Below are positions 34,746-43,431 of a stretch of DNA of 64,000 nt, piece after piece. The notes below the pieces were generated by a model. That model made no database searches and had not been told where the DNA came from. It saw nothing but the letters and a program-made list of their open reading frames with translations. Location: NCBI RefSeq assembly GCF_013003965.1, contig NZ_CP053069.1:2139419-2203418 (forward strand), given 5' to 3'. The DNA is from Usitatibacter rugosus (GTDB lineage Bacteria > Pseudomonadota > Gammaproteobacteria > Burkholderiales > Usitatibacteraceae). A program made the translations under genes and the position numbers. Each line of letters starts with the position of its first letter. Position 1 is the first letter of the stretch.

Positions 34746-35369
34746 ATGAAGAAGATCATCGGTTCCGTCGTGGTCCTCGGGCTCATCGCCGCGGGCTGCG
34801 CTTCGACGTACGTGAGCGAGGAGCAGCGCGAGGCGCAGGCCCTCGCGATGATGAAGACCTCGTTCAAGGAGAACGGCCAGGCCAAGCTGGACCGCCTGGA
34901 CCAGGACGACATGCAGAAGATGTGCAGCCGCTACCACGGTGACACCAAGATGCCGAAGGAAGTGGGCGAGAAGCTGGAGAAAGACCAGCAGGCCCAGATC
35001 AAGTACCCGGCCGACGGCACGTACCTGGGCGACTGGAAGAGCGGCGAGCGCATCGCGCAGTCCGGCGTGGGCAAGCAGTTCAGCGACAATCCCGCCAACC
35101 CCAACGGCGCCAACTGCTACGCCTGCCACCAGCTCACCAAGGCCGAGCTCGCGTACGGCACCATCGGCCCCAGCCTCTACAACTTCGCCAAGCTGCGCGG
35201 CTACACGCCGGAGATGCAGAAGTACGCGTACGGCAAGGTGTACAACTCGCAGGCGTTCTCGGCGTGCTCGAGCATGCCGCGCTTCGGCCACAGCGGCATC
35301 CTCACCGAAGCGCAGATCAAGGACGTCGTCGCCCTGCTGATGGACCCGCAGTCGCCGGTCAACAAGTAA
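34746..35369 (+). CDS. soxX: Cytochrome c subunit SoxX with predicted lipoprotein signal
   Basis: 207 residues. The N-terminus KKIIGSVVVLGLIAAGCAS ends in a lipobox-like AAGC with Cys18, suggesting a membrane-anchored lipoprotein rather than the usual soluble periplasmic form. The haem site is CYACH (124-128) and the distal ligand is probably Met177 in CSSMPRFG. SoxX takes the electrons released when SoxA attaches thiosulfate to SoxY. An extra ~80-residue charged N-terminal region precedes the cytochrome fold. It lies 15 nt after soxA with GGGAG before the ATG. Confidence 0.94.
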   Translation: MKKIIGSVVVLGLIAAGCASTYVSEEQREAQALAMMKTSFKENGQAKLDRLDQDDMQKMCSRYHGDTKMPKEVGEKLEKDQQAQIKYPADGTYLGDWKSGERIAQSGVGKQFSDNPANPNGANCYACHQLTKAELAYGTIGPSLYNFAKLRGYTPEMQKYAYGKVYNSQAFSACSSMPRFGHSGILTEAQIKDVVALLMDPQSPVNK

Positions 35370-35376
35370 GGGTCCC

Positions 35377-37074
35377 GTGGACCGCCGCGAATTCCTCGAG
35401 ACGCTCGCGATCGCGGCGGCCGCCGGGCTGCCGCTCGCCTCGCGCGCGGCGGAGCTGGACAAGTTCTACGAGCTCCCGCGCTTCGGCAACGTAGGCTTGC
35501 TGCACATGACGGACTGCCACGCGCAGCTCCTGCCCGTGTACTTCCGCGAGCCGAACGTGAACCTCGGCATCGGCTCCGCGGCGGGCAAGCCTCCCCACCT
35601 GGTGGGCGAGCAGTTCCTCAGGCACTACGGGCTCAAGGCCGGCAATCGCGAGGCGCACGCTTTCACGCACCTCGATTTCGCCACGGCCGCCGCGACCTAC
35701 GGGAAGATCGGCGGCTTCGCGCACCTCGCAACGCTCGTGAAGCGGTTGAAGCAGGACCGTCCCGGTTCGCTGCTGCTCGACGGCGGCGATACCTGGCAGG
35801 GCTCGGCCACGTCCCTGTGGACCAAGGGCCAGGACATGATCGATGCCGCCAAGCTCCTCGGCGTCGACGTGATGACCGGCCACTGGGAATTCACGTACGG
35901 AGCGGATCGTGTGAAGCATGTGGTCGAGAACGACTTCAAGGGCAAGGTGGACTTCCTCGCTCAGAACGTCTCGACCGCGGACTTCAACGATCCCGTGTTC
36001 AAGCCGTACGTGATCCGCGAGATCAACGGCATCGCGGTCGGGATCATCGGCCAGGCCTTCCCCTACACGCCGATCGCCAACCCGCGCTACTTCGTCGCGG
36101 ACTGGACGTTCGGCATCAAGGAAGAAGAGTTGCAGAAGAACGTGGACGCGGTGCGCGAGAAGGGCGCCCAGGCGGTGATCCTCCTCTCGCACAACGGCAT
36201 GGACGTGGATCTCAAGCTCGCCTCGCGCGTGCGCGGCATCGACGCGATCCTCGGCGGCCACACGCACGACGGCGTGCCGCAGCCGGTGGAGGTGAAGAAC
36301 GCCGGCGGCATCACGCTCGTCACCAACGCAGGATCCAACGGCAAGTTCCTCGGCGTGCTGGATCTCGACGTGAGGAACGGCAAGGTCGAGGGCTACAAGT
36401 ACCGCCTGCTACCCGTGTTCTCGAACCTCATTCCCGCGGACGACGCGATGGCGGCGCACATCAAGGCCGTGCGCGCCCCGCACGAGAAGAAGCTCGCGGA
36501 GAAGGTCGCGATCACCGAGGGGCTGCTCTACCGGCGCGGCAACTTCAACGGCACGGTGGACCAGGTGATCCTCGATGCGCTGATGGCGGTGAAGAACGTG
36601 GAGATCGCCTTCTCCCCAGGCTTCCGCTGGGGTACCTCGCTGCTGCCGGGCCAGGCAGTGACGATGGAGCACGTGATGGACTGGACCGCGATCACGTACC
36701 CGTACGTCACCGTGAGCGAGCTCACCGGCGAGATGATCAAGACCATCCTCGAGGATGTCTGCGACAACCTCTTCAACCGCGACCCGTACTACCAGCAGGG
36801 CGGCGACATGGTGCGCGTGGGCGGCATGACGTATACCTGCGAGCCCGGCGCCGGCATGGGCAAGCGCATCACGGACATGCGCCTCGCGGGCAAGCCGCTC
36901 GAAGCCGGCAAGCTCTACAAGGTGGCGGGCTGGGCTCCGGTGGCCGAGGGTGCGAAGGGCGATCCGATCTGGGACGTGACGGCCAAGTACCTGCGCGACA
37001 AGAAAACGCTGGCGCCGGCCAAGCTCAACCTTCCCAAGTTGATCGGGACCGAAGGCAACGCGGGAATCGCGTGA
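35377..37074 (+). CDS. soxB: Sulfate thiol esterase SoxB
   Basis: A 565-residue periplasmic hydrolase of the calcineurin-like/5'-nucleotidase family. An RR-containing N-terminus (MDRREFLETLAIAAAAG) suggests Tat export. Metal-site motifs: MTDCHAQLLP, LDGGDTWQGSATS, TGHWEFTYG (GHWE in place of the generic GNHE), LSHNGMDVD and GGHTHDGVP; the C-terminal domain ends in KLNLPKLIG. It hydrolyses the S-sulfonate on SoxY, releasing sulfate. The GTG start 35377 is 7 nt after soxX. Its stop overlaps the next ATG (TGATG). Confidence 0.96.
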   Translation: MDRREFLETLAIAAAAGLPLASRAAELDKFYELPRFGNVGLLHMTDCHAQLLPVYFREPNVNLGIGSAAGKPPHLVGEQFLRHYGLKAGNREAHAFTHLDFATAAATYGKIGGFAHLATLVKRLKQDRPGSLLLDGGDTWQGSATSLWTKGQDMIDAAKLLGVDVMTGHWEFTYGADRVKHVVENDFKGKVDFLAQNVSTADFNDPVFKPYVIREINGIAVGIIGQAFPYTPIANPRYFVADWTFGIKEEELQKNVDAVREKGAQAVILLSHNGMDVDLKLASRVRGIDAILGGHTHDGVPQPVEVKNAGGITLVTNAGSNGKFLGVLDLDVRNGKVEGYKYRLLPVFSNLIPADDAMAAHIKAVRAPHEKKLAEKVAITEGLLYRRGNFNGTVDQVILDALMAVKNVEIAFSPGFRWGTSLLPGQAVTMEHVMDWTAITYPYVTVSELTGEMIKTILEDVCDNLFNRDPYYQQGGDMVRVGGMTYTCEPGAGMGKRITDMRLAGKPLEAGKLYKVAGWAPVAEGAKGDPIWDVTAKYLRDKKTLAPAKLNLPKLIGTEGNAGIA

Positions 37075-38033
37075 TGCTGCGCCGCTCGCTCTACGCGGGC
37101 TTCTTCCTGGTGCTCGCGTTCACTGCCCATGCGGAAGGCTTCGCGGGCCTCAAGGTCGCGATCCAGCCGAAGGCCATCGCGCCCCACACGTTCTTCGTGC
37201 AGGGCCTTCAGGGCGTCGCATCCGTCGCGAACGAGGGCTTCAACTCGAACGCCACGTTCGTCGTGACGGACGAAGGGGTGGTCGTCATCGACGTGCTCGG
37301 CACGCCCGCCCTCGGCAAGGCGCTGCTCTCCGCGATCCGCCACGTGACGGAGAAGCCGGTGAAGCGCGTGATCCTCACGCACTATCACGCCGATCATTTC
37401 TACGGGCTGCAGGCGTTCAAGGACGCCGGAGCCGAGATCTGGGCGCACCGTGCCGCGCAGGAATACCTGGATGGCGGGGAGGGCGCACGCCGCCTGGAGC
37501 AGCGCTCGGCCGAGCTCTCAAAGTGGGTTCCGGCCCACATGAAGCTTGTGCGCGCCGACCGCTGGCTGGACGGCGACGCGACCTTCACGATGGGCGGCAT
37601 CCGCTTCGACATCGCCTACCTGGGGCCCGCGCATTCGCCGGAGGACCTCATCGTGTCCGTGCCGTCCGAAGGTGTCGTGGTCAGCGGCGACATCCTCTCC
37701 GGCGGACGCATTCCGTTCGTGGGCGAGGCCGACAGCAAGCGGTGGCTGGCGACCGTGGACAAGCTCGTGGCCCTGAAGCCGAAGATCCTCGTGCCCGGCC
37801 ATGGCGGCGTCACGCGCGACCCCGGCAAGGACCTCACGTTGACGCGGGAGTACATCGCCTACCTGCGCACGACCATGGGGAAAGCCGTCGAGGACTTCAC
37901 GCCCTTCGAGGAGGCCTACGCGAAGACCGACTGGCGCCGCTTTGAGAAGGTGCCGGCGTTCGACGCGGCCAATCGCATCAACGCCTACGGGCAATATCTC
38001 GTGATGGAGCGAGAGCTCCTCCAGAAGAAATAG
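37074..38033 (+). CDS. Periplasmic metallo-beta-lactamase-fold hydrolase (SoxH-like)
   Basis: A 319-residue protein with a signal peptide (LYAGFFLVLAFTAHA) and a zinc hydrolase fold. The HxHxDH motif is His103-Tyr-His105-Ala-Asp107-His108, with GPAHSPEDLIV, SGDILSGGRIPF and PGHGGVTRD supplying further ligands. It overlaps soxB by 1 nt, as SoxH-type genes do at the end of sox clusters; that protein is dispensable and of unknown substrate. The fold is also shared by the quinoprotein-relay hydrolases, an alternative given the dehydrogenase encoded nearby. Confidence 0.87.
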   Translation: MLRRSLYAGFFLVLAFTAHAEGFAGLKVAIQPKAIAPHTFFVQGLQGVASVANEGFNSNATFVVTDEGVVVIDVLGTPALGKALLSAIRHVTEKPVKRVILTHYHADHFYGLQAFKDAGAEIWAHRAAQEYLDGGEGARRLEQRSAELSKWVPAHMKLVRADRWLDGDATFTMGGIRFDIAYLGPAHSPEDLIVSVPSEGVVVSGDILSGGRIPFVGEADSKRWLATVDKLVALKPKILVPGHGGVTRDPGKDLTLTREYIAYLRTTMGKAVEDFTPFEEAYAKTDWRRFEKVPAFDAANRINAYGQYLVMERELLQKK

Positions 38034-38044
38034 GGAGCATAACC

Positions 38045-39928
38045 ATGAAGAGAATCGCCACCGCATCGATCGCACTCACGGCCGCGCTCGGATCCGCCGC
38101 CGCGCCGCTGCCTGCGCAGCCGCCCGCCGACGTCGGCGCGACCATCCGCGCGATGGCGAAGGTCGGCTATGCGTTGGGCTCGACGATCTCGCCCGACGGC
38201 AAGGAGATCGCCTTCGTGACGAACCTCTCCGGCACGCCGCAGCTCTGGAAGATGCCGGCATCGGGCGGCTATCCGCGGATGCTCACGAACGGCGACGATC
38301 CGGTGCAGGGCCTCAAGTGGTCGCCGGACGGAAAGTGGATCGCGTTCCAGTCGCTGCCGGGTGGCGGGCTCAACAGCCAAATCATGGTGATCCGTCCGGA
38401 CGGAACAGGGCTTCGCCAGCTCTCCGAAGGCGGGAAGATCAACAACTGGATCGGCGAGTGGACGCCGGACAGCAAGGCGCTCGGCATCTCTTCCAACCGG
38501 GCCGGCGGCGATGGCGTGCAGGCCTACCTGCTCAAGCTCGACGGCGAGTTCGTTCCCATCACGCGCAAACCCGCGGGGTTGGAAAGGCCCGCGGGGTTCT
38601 CCGCCGATGGCCGCTACGCGCTCATCGACCGCCTGGTGAGCCGTGGCAGCAACGACCTCTATTGGGTGGAGGTGGCGAGCGGCAACGAGACGCTGCTCAC
38701 CAAGCACGATGGCCCCGGGTCGTTCGGAGGCAAGGTCGCCCGCAACGGCACGATCTACCTCACGACCAATCGGGATCGCGACCGCCAGGCGTTCGCGCGC
38801 ATCGTGAACGGGCCGAAGGGGCCGGGCGCCATCGAGGTCCTGGTGGCGCGAGACGACGCGGAGCTCCAGGAGTTCGACATCGATGCGTCGGGCAAGCTCG
38901 CGGCGCTCGCCTGGAACGTGGGCGGCCGCAACGAGATCGTCGTGGTGGACCTGGCGAGCGGCCGGCAGAAGAAGATCGAGGGGCTGCCCGGCGAGATCGT
39001 CACCGACGTGGATTTCCTTCCCGACGGCAAGCACCTGCTGGTTTCCGCCACGGGTTCGCGCCAGCCGCGCGATCTGTTCCTGATCGATCACGTGGCGGGA
39101 CGCGTGGTGCGCCAGCTCACGAACAGCCCAAGTGCCGGCGTGGATCTCGCCGCGCTGGTGAAGCCCGAGCTCGTGACGTACAAATCCTTCGACGGCCTCG
39201 AGCTCTCCGCGTGGCTATATCGCGCGCCGAGCGCCAAGGGGCCGGGTGCGGTGGTGATGAGCTACCACGGCGGTCCCGAGAGCCAGGAGCGGCCCCAGTT
39301 CAACAGCCTCTACCAGGGGCTGCTCGCACGCGGCATCAGCGTGTTCGCGCCGAACGTCCGCGGATCCTCGGGCTTCGGCAAGCGCTTCGTGAACCTGGAC
39401 AACGGGGCGCTTCGCAAGAACGCCGTGAAGGACATCAAGGCCACGATCGACTGGCTGGTCGCCAGCGGCGTCGCGGATCCGAAGCGCATCGGCATCATGG
39501 GCGGCTCGTACGGCGGCTACATGGTGATGGCGGGGCTCGTGGAGTATCCGGGCGAGATCGCCGCGGGCGCGAACATGTTCGGCGTCGTCAACTTCGAGAC
39601 GTTCTTCAAGCACTCCGAGCCGTGGATGGCGGCGATCTCCACCCTCGAATACGGCGACCCGAAGACGGAAGCGGCGATGCTGCGCGAGCTCTCGCCCATG
39701 ACGCGCATCGACCGCGCGGTGGCACCCACCATCGTGCTGCACGGGGCGAACGACACGAACGTGCCGGTGATCGAGGCGGAACAAGTCGTGGCGAGCTTCA
39801 AGGCGCGCTCGATCCCGGTGAGCTACGTGCTGTTCCCCGACGAGGGGCACGGGTTCCGCAAGACGCCGAACCGCATCCGCGCGAACGTGGAGACGGTGGA
39901 CTGGTTCTCGAAGTACCTGGGGCCGTAG
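38045..39928 (+). CDS. Exported S9-family prolyl oligopeptidase-like peptidase
   Basis: 627 residues with a signal peptide (IALTAALGSAAAPLPAQP). The N-terminal ~370 residues form a beta-propeller of repeated SPDGK/TPDSK blades (ISPDGKEIAFVTN, WSPDGKWIAFQS). The C-terminal alpha/beta-hydrolase domain has the catalytic Ser488 in GGSYGGYMVM, Asp in HGANDTNVP and His in DEGHGFRK. It cleaves short peptides (acylaminoacyl- or dipeptidyl-peptidase type). It starts 11 nt after the SoxH-like gene but is not functionally linked to sulfur oxidation as far as the sequence shows. Confidence 0.92.
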   Translation: MKRIATASIALTAALGSAAAPLPAQPPADVGATIRAMAKVGYALGSTISPDGKEIAFVTNLSGTPQLWKMPASGGYPRMLTNGDDPVQGLKWSPDGKWIAFQSLPGGGLNSQIMVIRPDGTGLRQLSEGGKINNWIGEWTPDSKALGISSNRAGGDGVQAYLLKLDGEFVPITRKPAGLERPAGFSADGRYALIDRLVSRGSNDLYWVEVASGNETLLTKHDGPGSFGGKVARNGTIYLTTNRDRDRQAFARIVNGPKGPGAIEVLVARDDAELQEFDIDASGKLAALAWNVGGRNEIVVVDLASGRQKKIEGLPGEIVTDVDFLPDGKHLLVSATGSRQPRDLFLIDHVAGRVVRQLTNSPSAGVDLAALVKPELVTYKSFDGLELSAWLYRAPSAKGPGAVVMSYHGGPESQERPQFNSLYQGLLARGISVFAPNVRGSSGFGKRFVNLDNGALRKNAVKDIKATIDWLVASGVADPKRIGIMGGSYGGYMVMAGLVEYPGEIAAGANMFGVVNFETFFKHSEPWMAAISTLEYGDPKTEAAMLRELSPMTRIDRAVAPTIVLHGANDTNVPVIEAEQVVASFKARSIPVSYVLFPDEGHGFRKTPNRIRANVETVDWFSKYLGP

Positions 39929-39933
39929 CCCGG

Positions 39934-40455
39934 CTACTGCTTCCGCGCGAGCACGTGCGCGAGTGCCGCGATGTCCGCGTCGGACATGCCGCGCATGACC
40001 TCGGCCATCGTCGTATCCGCACCGGTGCGCGTGTTGTCGCGGTAGGCCTTCAGGGTGGCGAGGAGGTAGTCCTCCCGCTGGCCGGCGACGCGCGGCACCT
40101 GCTCGCGGCCGCGCAGCGTGGGCAGGTGGCACTGCCCGCAGAACATCGTGGCGATGAGCTCGTTGCCGCGCTTCGCGAGCGCTGCATCCGGCTTGCCTTC
40201 CGCGGCGAGCTTCACCGGGCTCTTCGCGTACTGCTTGGCCAGCGCCGTCACTTCCACGTCCTTCATGCCCTTCACGATCGGCTCCATGATCGGGGAGGGC
40301 CGCAGGCCTTCGCGGAAGAAGATGAGCTGGTTGGTGATGAAGATCTCGGGTTGCCCCGCGATGGAAGGGATGCCCGCGGTCACGGAGTTTCCCCCGGGAC
40401 CGTGGCACCCCTCGCACACCGCGGCCGCGACGACGAGCGCCGCGAGGATCATCAC
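39934..40455 (-). CDS. Cytochrome c4-like diheme protein
   Basis: 173 residues with two haem motifs, CEGCH near the N-terminus and CGQCH about residue 108, each followed by a c-type half with a Met ligand (RPSPIMEPIVKGM, AEVMRGM). The N-terminal hydrophobic stretch is very short (MMILAALVVAAAV) and leads almost directly into the first haem. The start overlaps the stop of the sugar-dehydrogenase-like gene, so the cytochrome is its probable electron acceptor. The 3' end is 5 nt from the convergent peptidase gene. Confidence 0.88.
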   Translation of the reverse strand: MMILAALVVAAAVCEGCHGPGGNSVTAGIPSIAGQPEIFITNQLIFFREGLRPSPIMEPIVKGMKDVEVTALAKQYAKSPVKLAAEGKPDAALAKRGNELIATMFCGQCHLPTLRGREQVPRVAGQREDYLLATLKAYRDNTRTGADTTMAEVMRGMSDADIAALAHVLARKQ

Positions 40456-41741
40456 GCCTTGGTCTTCCCGTCCTTGGCCGGAGCCGCCTTCGCCTTGCCC
40501 GCGTAGCTGATGCGGTAGATGGCGCCGTTCTGCTCATCCGACACGAGCATCGAGCCATCGGGCATGAGCATCACGTCGGTGGGGCGGCCGAAGAACTTGT
40601 TCTCCTTCGCGTCGATCATGCCCGTGAGGAAGGGCGTGATCTTGGCCGACTTGCCGTCCGCGGAGGCGCGGGCGACCACGACGTCGTAGCCGGCGAGCTT
40701 GGTGCGGTTCCACGAGCCGTGGCGCGCGATGAACATGGCGCCCTTGTAGTCGGCCGGGAACATGTCGCCCTTGTAGAAGCGCATGCCGAGCGCGGCGGTG
40801 TGCTCGCCCATCGAAGCGGCGGGCATCGTGACGCCATCGCAGGCCTTGTCCTTCTTGATCTCCGGATCCACCGTGCCCTTGGAATGGCAGTACGGGAAGC
40901 CGAAGTTCTGGCCGACCTTCGTGATGTGGTTCAGCTCGTCGTCGAACTTGGCATCGCCGGCCCAGTCGCGGCCGTTGTCCGTAAACCAGAGCTCGCCCTT
41001 GGAATCCCAGTCGAAGCCCACGGTGTTGCGAATGCCGGTCGCGACGACTTCCATGCCCGAGCCATCCGCGTTGTAGCGGCGCAGCTGCGCGTAGCCTTCC
41101 GGCGGCGTGCAGATGTTGCAGGGCGCGCCGAAGGGGATGTAGAGCTTCCCGTCCGGGCCGAACGCGATGAACTTCCACTGGTGGTGCGTTTCCTTGCCGT
41201 ACTGGACCTTGTCGCTGAAGTCCACGGGCTGGACGTCGGGCTTGTCCTCGATGCCGTCGTAGCGAAGCGCCTTGCCGATGGCCACGACGTAGAGCGAGCC
41301 GTTCTTGAACGCCACGCCGTTGGGCTGCGTGAGCTTGTCCACGAGGACGCGGCTTTCACGCTTGTCGCCCTTGTCGGTGATCTCGTAGACGCGTCCGATG
41401 GCGCGCGTGCCCACGTAGATCTTGCCCTTGTCGCCGCGGGCCATCATGCGGGCGCCGGGCATGCCGGAAGCCCACACCTCGAGCTTGAAGCCGGCGGGGA
41501 CCTTGAACTTGGAAAGCGGGATGTCCGCGACGGCGGTCTCGGTGAGCTTCGGCGCGTGGGGTGCGAGCGGCGAGGCCTTCATCGAATCCGGCTGGCCCTG
41601 CTTCCACGCCGGCGGAGCGGCGGGTGCGGCGGGGGCTGCGGCGGGAGCGGGGGTGGTGGCGGGCGCGGGGGCCTGCGCAAGGGCGATGCCGAATGCTGCT
41701 GCGACAGAGGTCGCAAGGGCGGCCTGGACGAATCGTTTCAT
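40452..41741 (-). CDS. PQQ-dependent sugar/sorbosone dehydrogenase-like exported protein
   Basis: A 429-residue protein with signal peptide (AALATSVAAAFGIALAQ), an Ala/Pro-rich linker (residues ~24-45) and a six-bladed propeller of the sorbosone/soluble glucose dehydrogenase superfamily: GARMMARGDKGKIYVGTR, LTQPNGVAFKNGSLYV, FIAFGPDGKLYIPFG, WFTDNGRDWAGD, LNHITKVGQNFGFPYC and ARHGSWNRTKLAGYDV. AGGAGG lies just upstream of ATG 41741; an 18-residue longer form is less likely. It is co-transcribed with the downstream cytochrome. Substrate and cofactor are not established by the sequence. Confidence 0.87.
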   Translation of the reverse strand: MKRFVQAALATSVAAAFGIALAQAPAPATTPAPAAAPAAPAAPPAWKQGQPDSMKASPLAPHAPKLTETAVADIPLSKFKVPAGFKLEVWASGMPGARMMARGDKGKIYVGTRAIGRVYEITDKGDKRESRVLVDKLTQPNGVAFKNGSLYVVAIGKALRYDGIEDKPDVQPVDFSDKVQYGKETHHQWKFIAFGPDGKLYIPFGAPCNICTPPEGYAQLRRYNADGSGMEVVATGIRNTVGFDWDSKGELWFTDNGRDWAGDAKFDDELNHITKVGQNFGFPYCHSKGTVDPEIKKDKACDGVTMPAASMGEHTAALGMRFYKGDMFPADYKGAMFIARHGSWNRTKLAGYDVVVARASADGKSAKITPFLTGMIDAKENKFFGRPTDVMLMPDGSMLVSDEQNGAIYRISYAGKAKAAPAKDGKTKA

Positions 41742-41889
41742 AGGTCTCCTCCTACACGGATGGGGTCTTATTGGATTGACTGCGGCGAACCGCACGAATC
41801 TACCCCATTCGGGTGTGGACCGTGGGGAACTTAGGGTTCAGGCTGTTTTCCGACCAGTACGCACAATCCACCCCCCGAGGAAACACACC

Positions 41890-42078
41890 ATGAACAAGCA
41901 GCCCGCGAAGAAACCCGCCGACAAGCTCCACGCCACCAAGCAGCCCGTCAAGCCCGTCGATGCCGCCAGCCACGACGAATCGCTCGTGGACGAGGCGCTG
42001 GACGAGAGCTTCCCCGCCAGCGACCCGCCGTCCACCTCCGCCCCGGGCAGCACCAAGCGCGCCGCGGCCAGGAAGTGA
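41890..42078 (+). CDS. Small hydrophilic protein with DESFPASDPPS motif
   Basis: A 62-residue, Lys/Ala/Pro-rich, probably disordered protein. It contains the segment ALDESFPASDPPS, a short motif shared by many small uncharacterised proteobacterial proteins. No membrane segment or cysteine. The ribosome binding site is the CGAGGAAA about 8 nt before the ATG. Function unknown. Confidence 0.7.
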   Translation: MNKQPAKKPADKLHATKQPVKPVDAASHDESLVDEALDESFPASDPPSTSAPGSTKRAAARK

Positions 42079-42170
42079 ATATTCCTCGCCGCGCGTCAGA
42101 ACAGGCCGACAGCCAGCGCGGCGGGCTTCCGATAGGCTCCTGTCCTGAATCTCGTCTCAAAGCGCATGCC

Positions 42171-42458
42171 ATGTCCCGGCAGCAGGTGTCCTTCGAAAAG
42201 CTTTTTTCCATTCTCGACCAGGCATACGGCAAGGCGCGCCCCGCGCTTTGCCGCGCCTGCGTGACGCCGCTGCCCATGCGGTGCGTGCCCGCCGACGAGG
42301 TCTCCGCCAACTGGTTCGTGGTGAACCCCGTGCAGTGCCCGCACAACTGCAACGTCGTGCTCGCGGAGATCGTGACGCAGCTCATGAGCGAGTACGAGCT
42401 GGGCCGCAGCGAATACGGCACCAGCTCACGCATCCTCCCTCGCCAGCGCGCCTCGTAA
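42171..42458 (+). CDS. Hypothetical cysteine-containing protein, 95 aa
   Basis: Not recognised. The 95-residue product has five cysteines, three in the CRAC...MRC region (residues ~27-38) and two in QCPHNC, which could bind a metal or form disulfides; there is no export signal. The start is set at ATG 42171; an out-of-frame ATG lies 5 nt upstream. The frame is GC3-rich like its neighbours, which favours coding. Confidence 0.5.
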   Translation: MSRQQVSFEKLFSILDQAYGKARPALCRACVTPLPMRCVPADEVSANWFVVNPVQCPHNCNVVLAEIVTQLMSEYELGRSEYGTSSRILPRQRAS

Positions 42459-42559
42459 GCGTAGGACGCCACCGACGGGCGAATGCGCCCGCTCCGGATT
42501 CACTCCGCGACACGATTCCGTGATAGTCGCGAGGTCACCATCGACGTGGAGTCCAAAAC

Positions 42560-43288
42560 ATGAAGAAGATCGTTATCGCAGGTGCCGTGGCACTCGCTTG
42601 TGCCGCCGGCGCCGCCGTGGCGCAGGAGAAGCTGCGCTTCCAACCCAATGAAGGCATCGTGTTCACGCCGCGCTACCAGGCCGCGACCACCGTGGGCCAG
42701 GGCCATTGCCTGCTGCGCGTGTGGGTGGACGATCGTGCGACCGTCTATATCCGCGGCGACCAGATCGGCGTGCGCACGCTGAGCGGCAAGATGGCGCGCG
42801 ACGAAGGCAGCTACTGCAGCGGCCCGCTCCCGGCCAACGCGGAGAACTTCCGCATCTCGAGCTCCAACCAGCCGGGTGGCGGACGCATCCTCGACATCGA
42901 TTCGCCGACCCGCGGCAACGGCTACACGGGCTCGGTCACCATCGACGACCCGCGTAACGGCGGCCAGACCTATGTGCTGGACGTGACGTGGAACGGCGAT
43001 CGCTACGTGCCGCCGGTCGCCTCGATGGACGAGGAAGAGGCGTGCCAGGCCACGGTGCGCGACCAGATCCGCGCGCGCAACGGTGCTCGCGTGGACGTGG
43101 ACTTCCGCCCGAACGTGCGTCGCGAAGAGATGGGCTCGGGACGTGAGCGCATCCGCGGTGGTGGCTGGGCGCAGGGACGCGGCGAGTCCACTCGCTTCGG
43201 CTACGAGTGCGTCGTGGACGATCGCCGGAATCGCGTCATCTCCGCGAACTACCAGGTGTCGGGGCAGGGCGTCGACAACATCCGATAG
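42560..43288 (+). CDS. Periplasmic hypothetical protein, 242 aa
   Basis: Begins with a signal peptide (KKIVIAGAVALACAAGAAVA, cleavage before QEKLRF). The mature part is beta-rich and polar, with four cysteines likely in disulfides (GHCLLRVWVDD, SYCSGPLP, EEACQATV, GYECVVDD). The GHCLLRVWVDD...VYIRGDQI segment resembles beta-sandwich domains of uncharacterised exported proteins. The C-terminal half (ATVRDQIRARNGARVDVDF ... VVDDRRNRVISANYQV) looks like a fold for a small periplasmic binding module. No function can be assigned. Monocistronic. Confidence 0.75.
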   Translation: MKKIVIAGAVALACAAGAAVAQEKLRFQPNEGIVFTPRYQAATTVGQGHCLLRVWVDDRATVYIRGDQIGVRTLSGKMARDEGSYCSGPLPANAENFRISSSNQPGGGRILDIDSPTRGNGYTGSVTIDDPRNGGQTYVLDVTWNGDRYVPPVASMDEEEACQATVRDQIRARNGARVDVDFRPNVRREEMGSGRERIRGGGWAQGRGESTRFGYECVVDDRRNRVISANYQVSGQGVDNIR

Positions 43289-43431
43289 CCCGGCAAGCAG
43301 CTTCGAGGAAACAGGCCCAGGTTGGCTGCGTGATGCACGCGGCGACTTGGGCTTTCTCATGGCGGAGCCTGGTTCGACTGCGTGACGGTTCGTGACTACA
43401 CTTTCGGCACTGTCCTTCGCCGGGGTGCCCA

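Noticed and set aside
37074-38033. Assigning the hydrolase firmly as SoxH
   Set aside because: The family is broad (metallo-beta-lactamase fold); only gene position supports SoxH, so no symbol was given.
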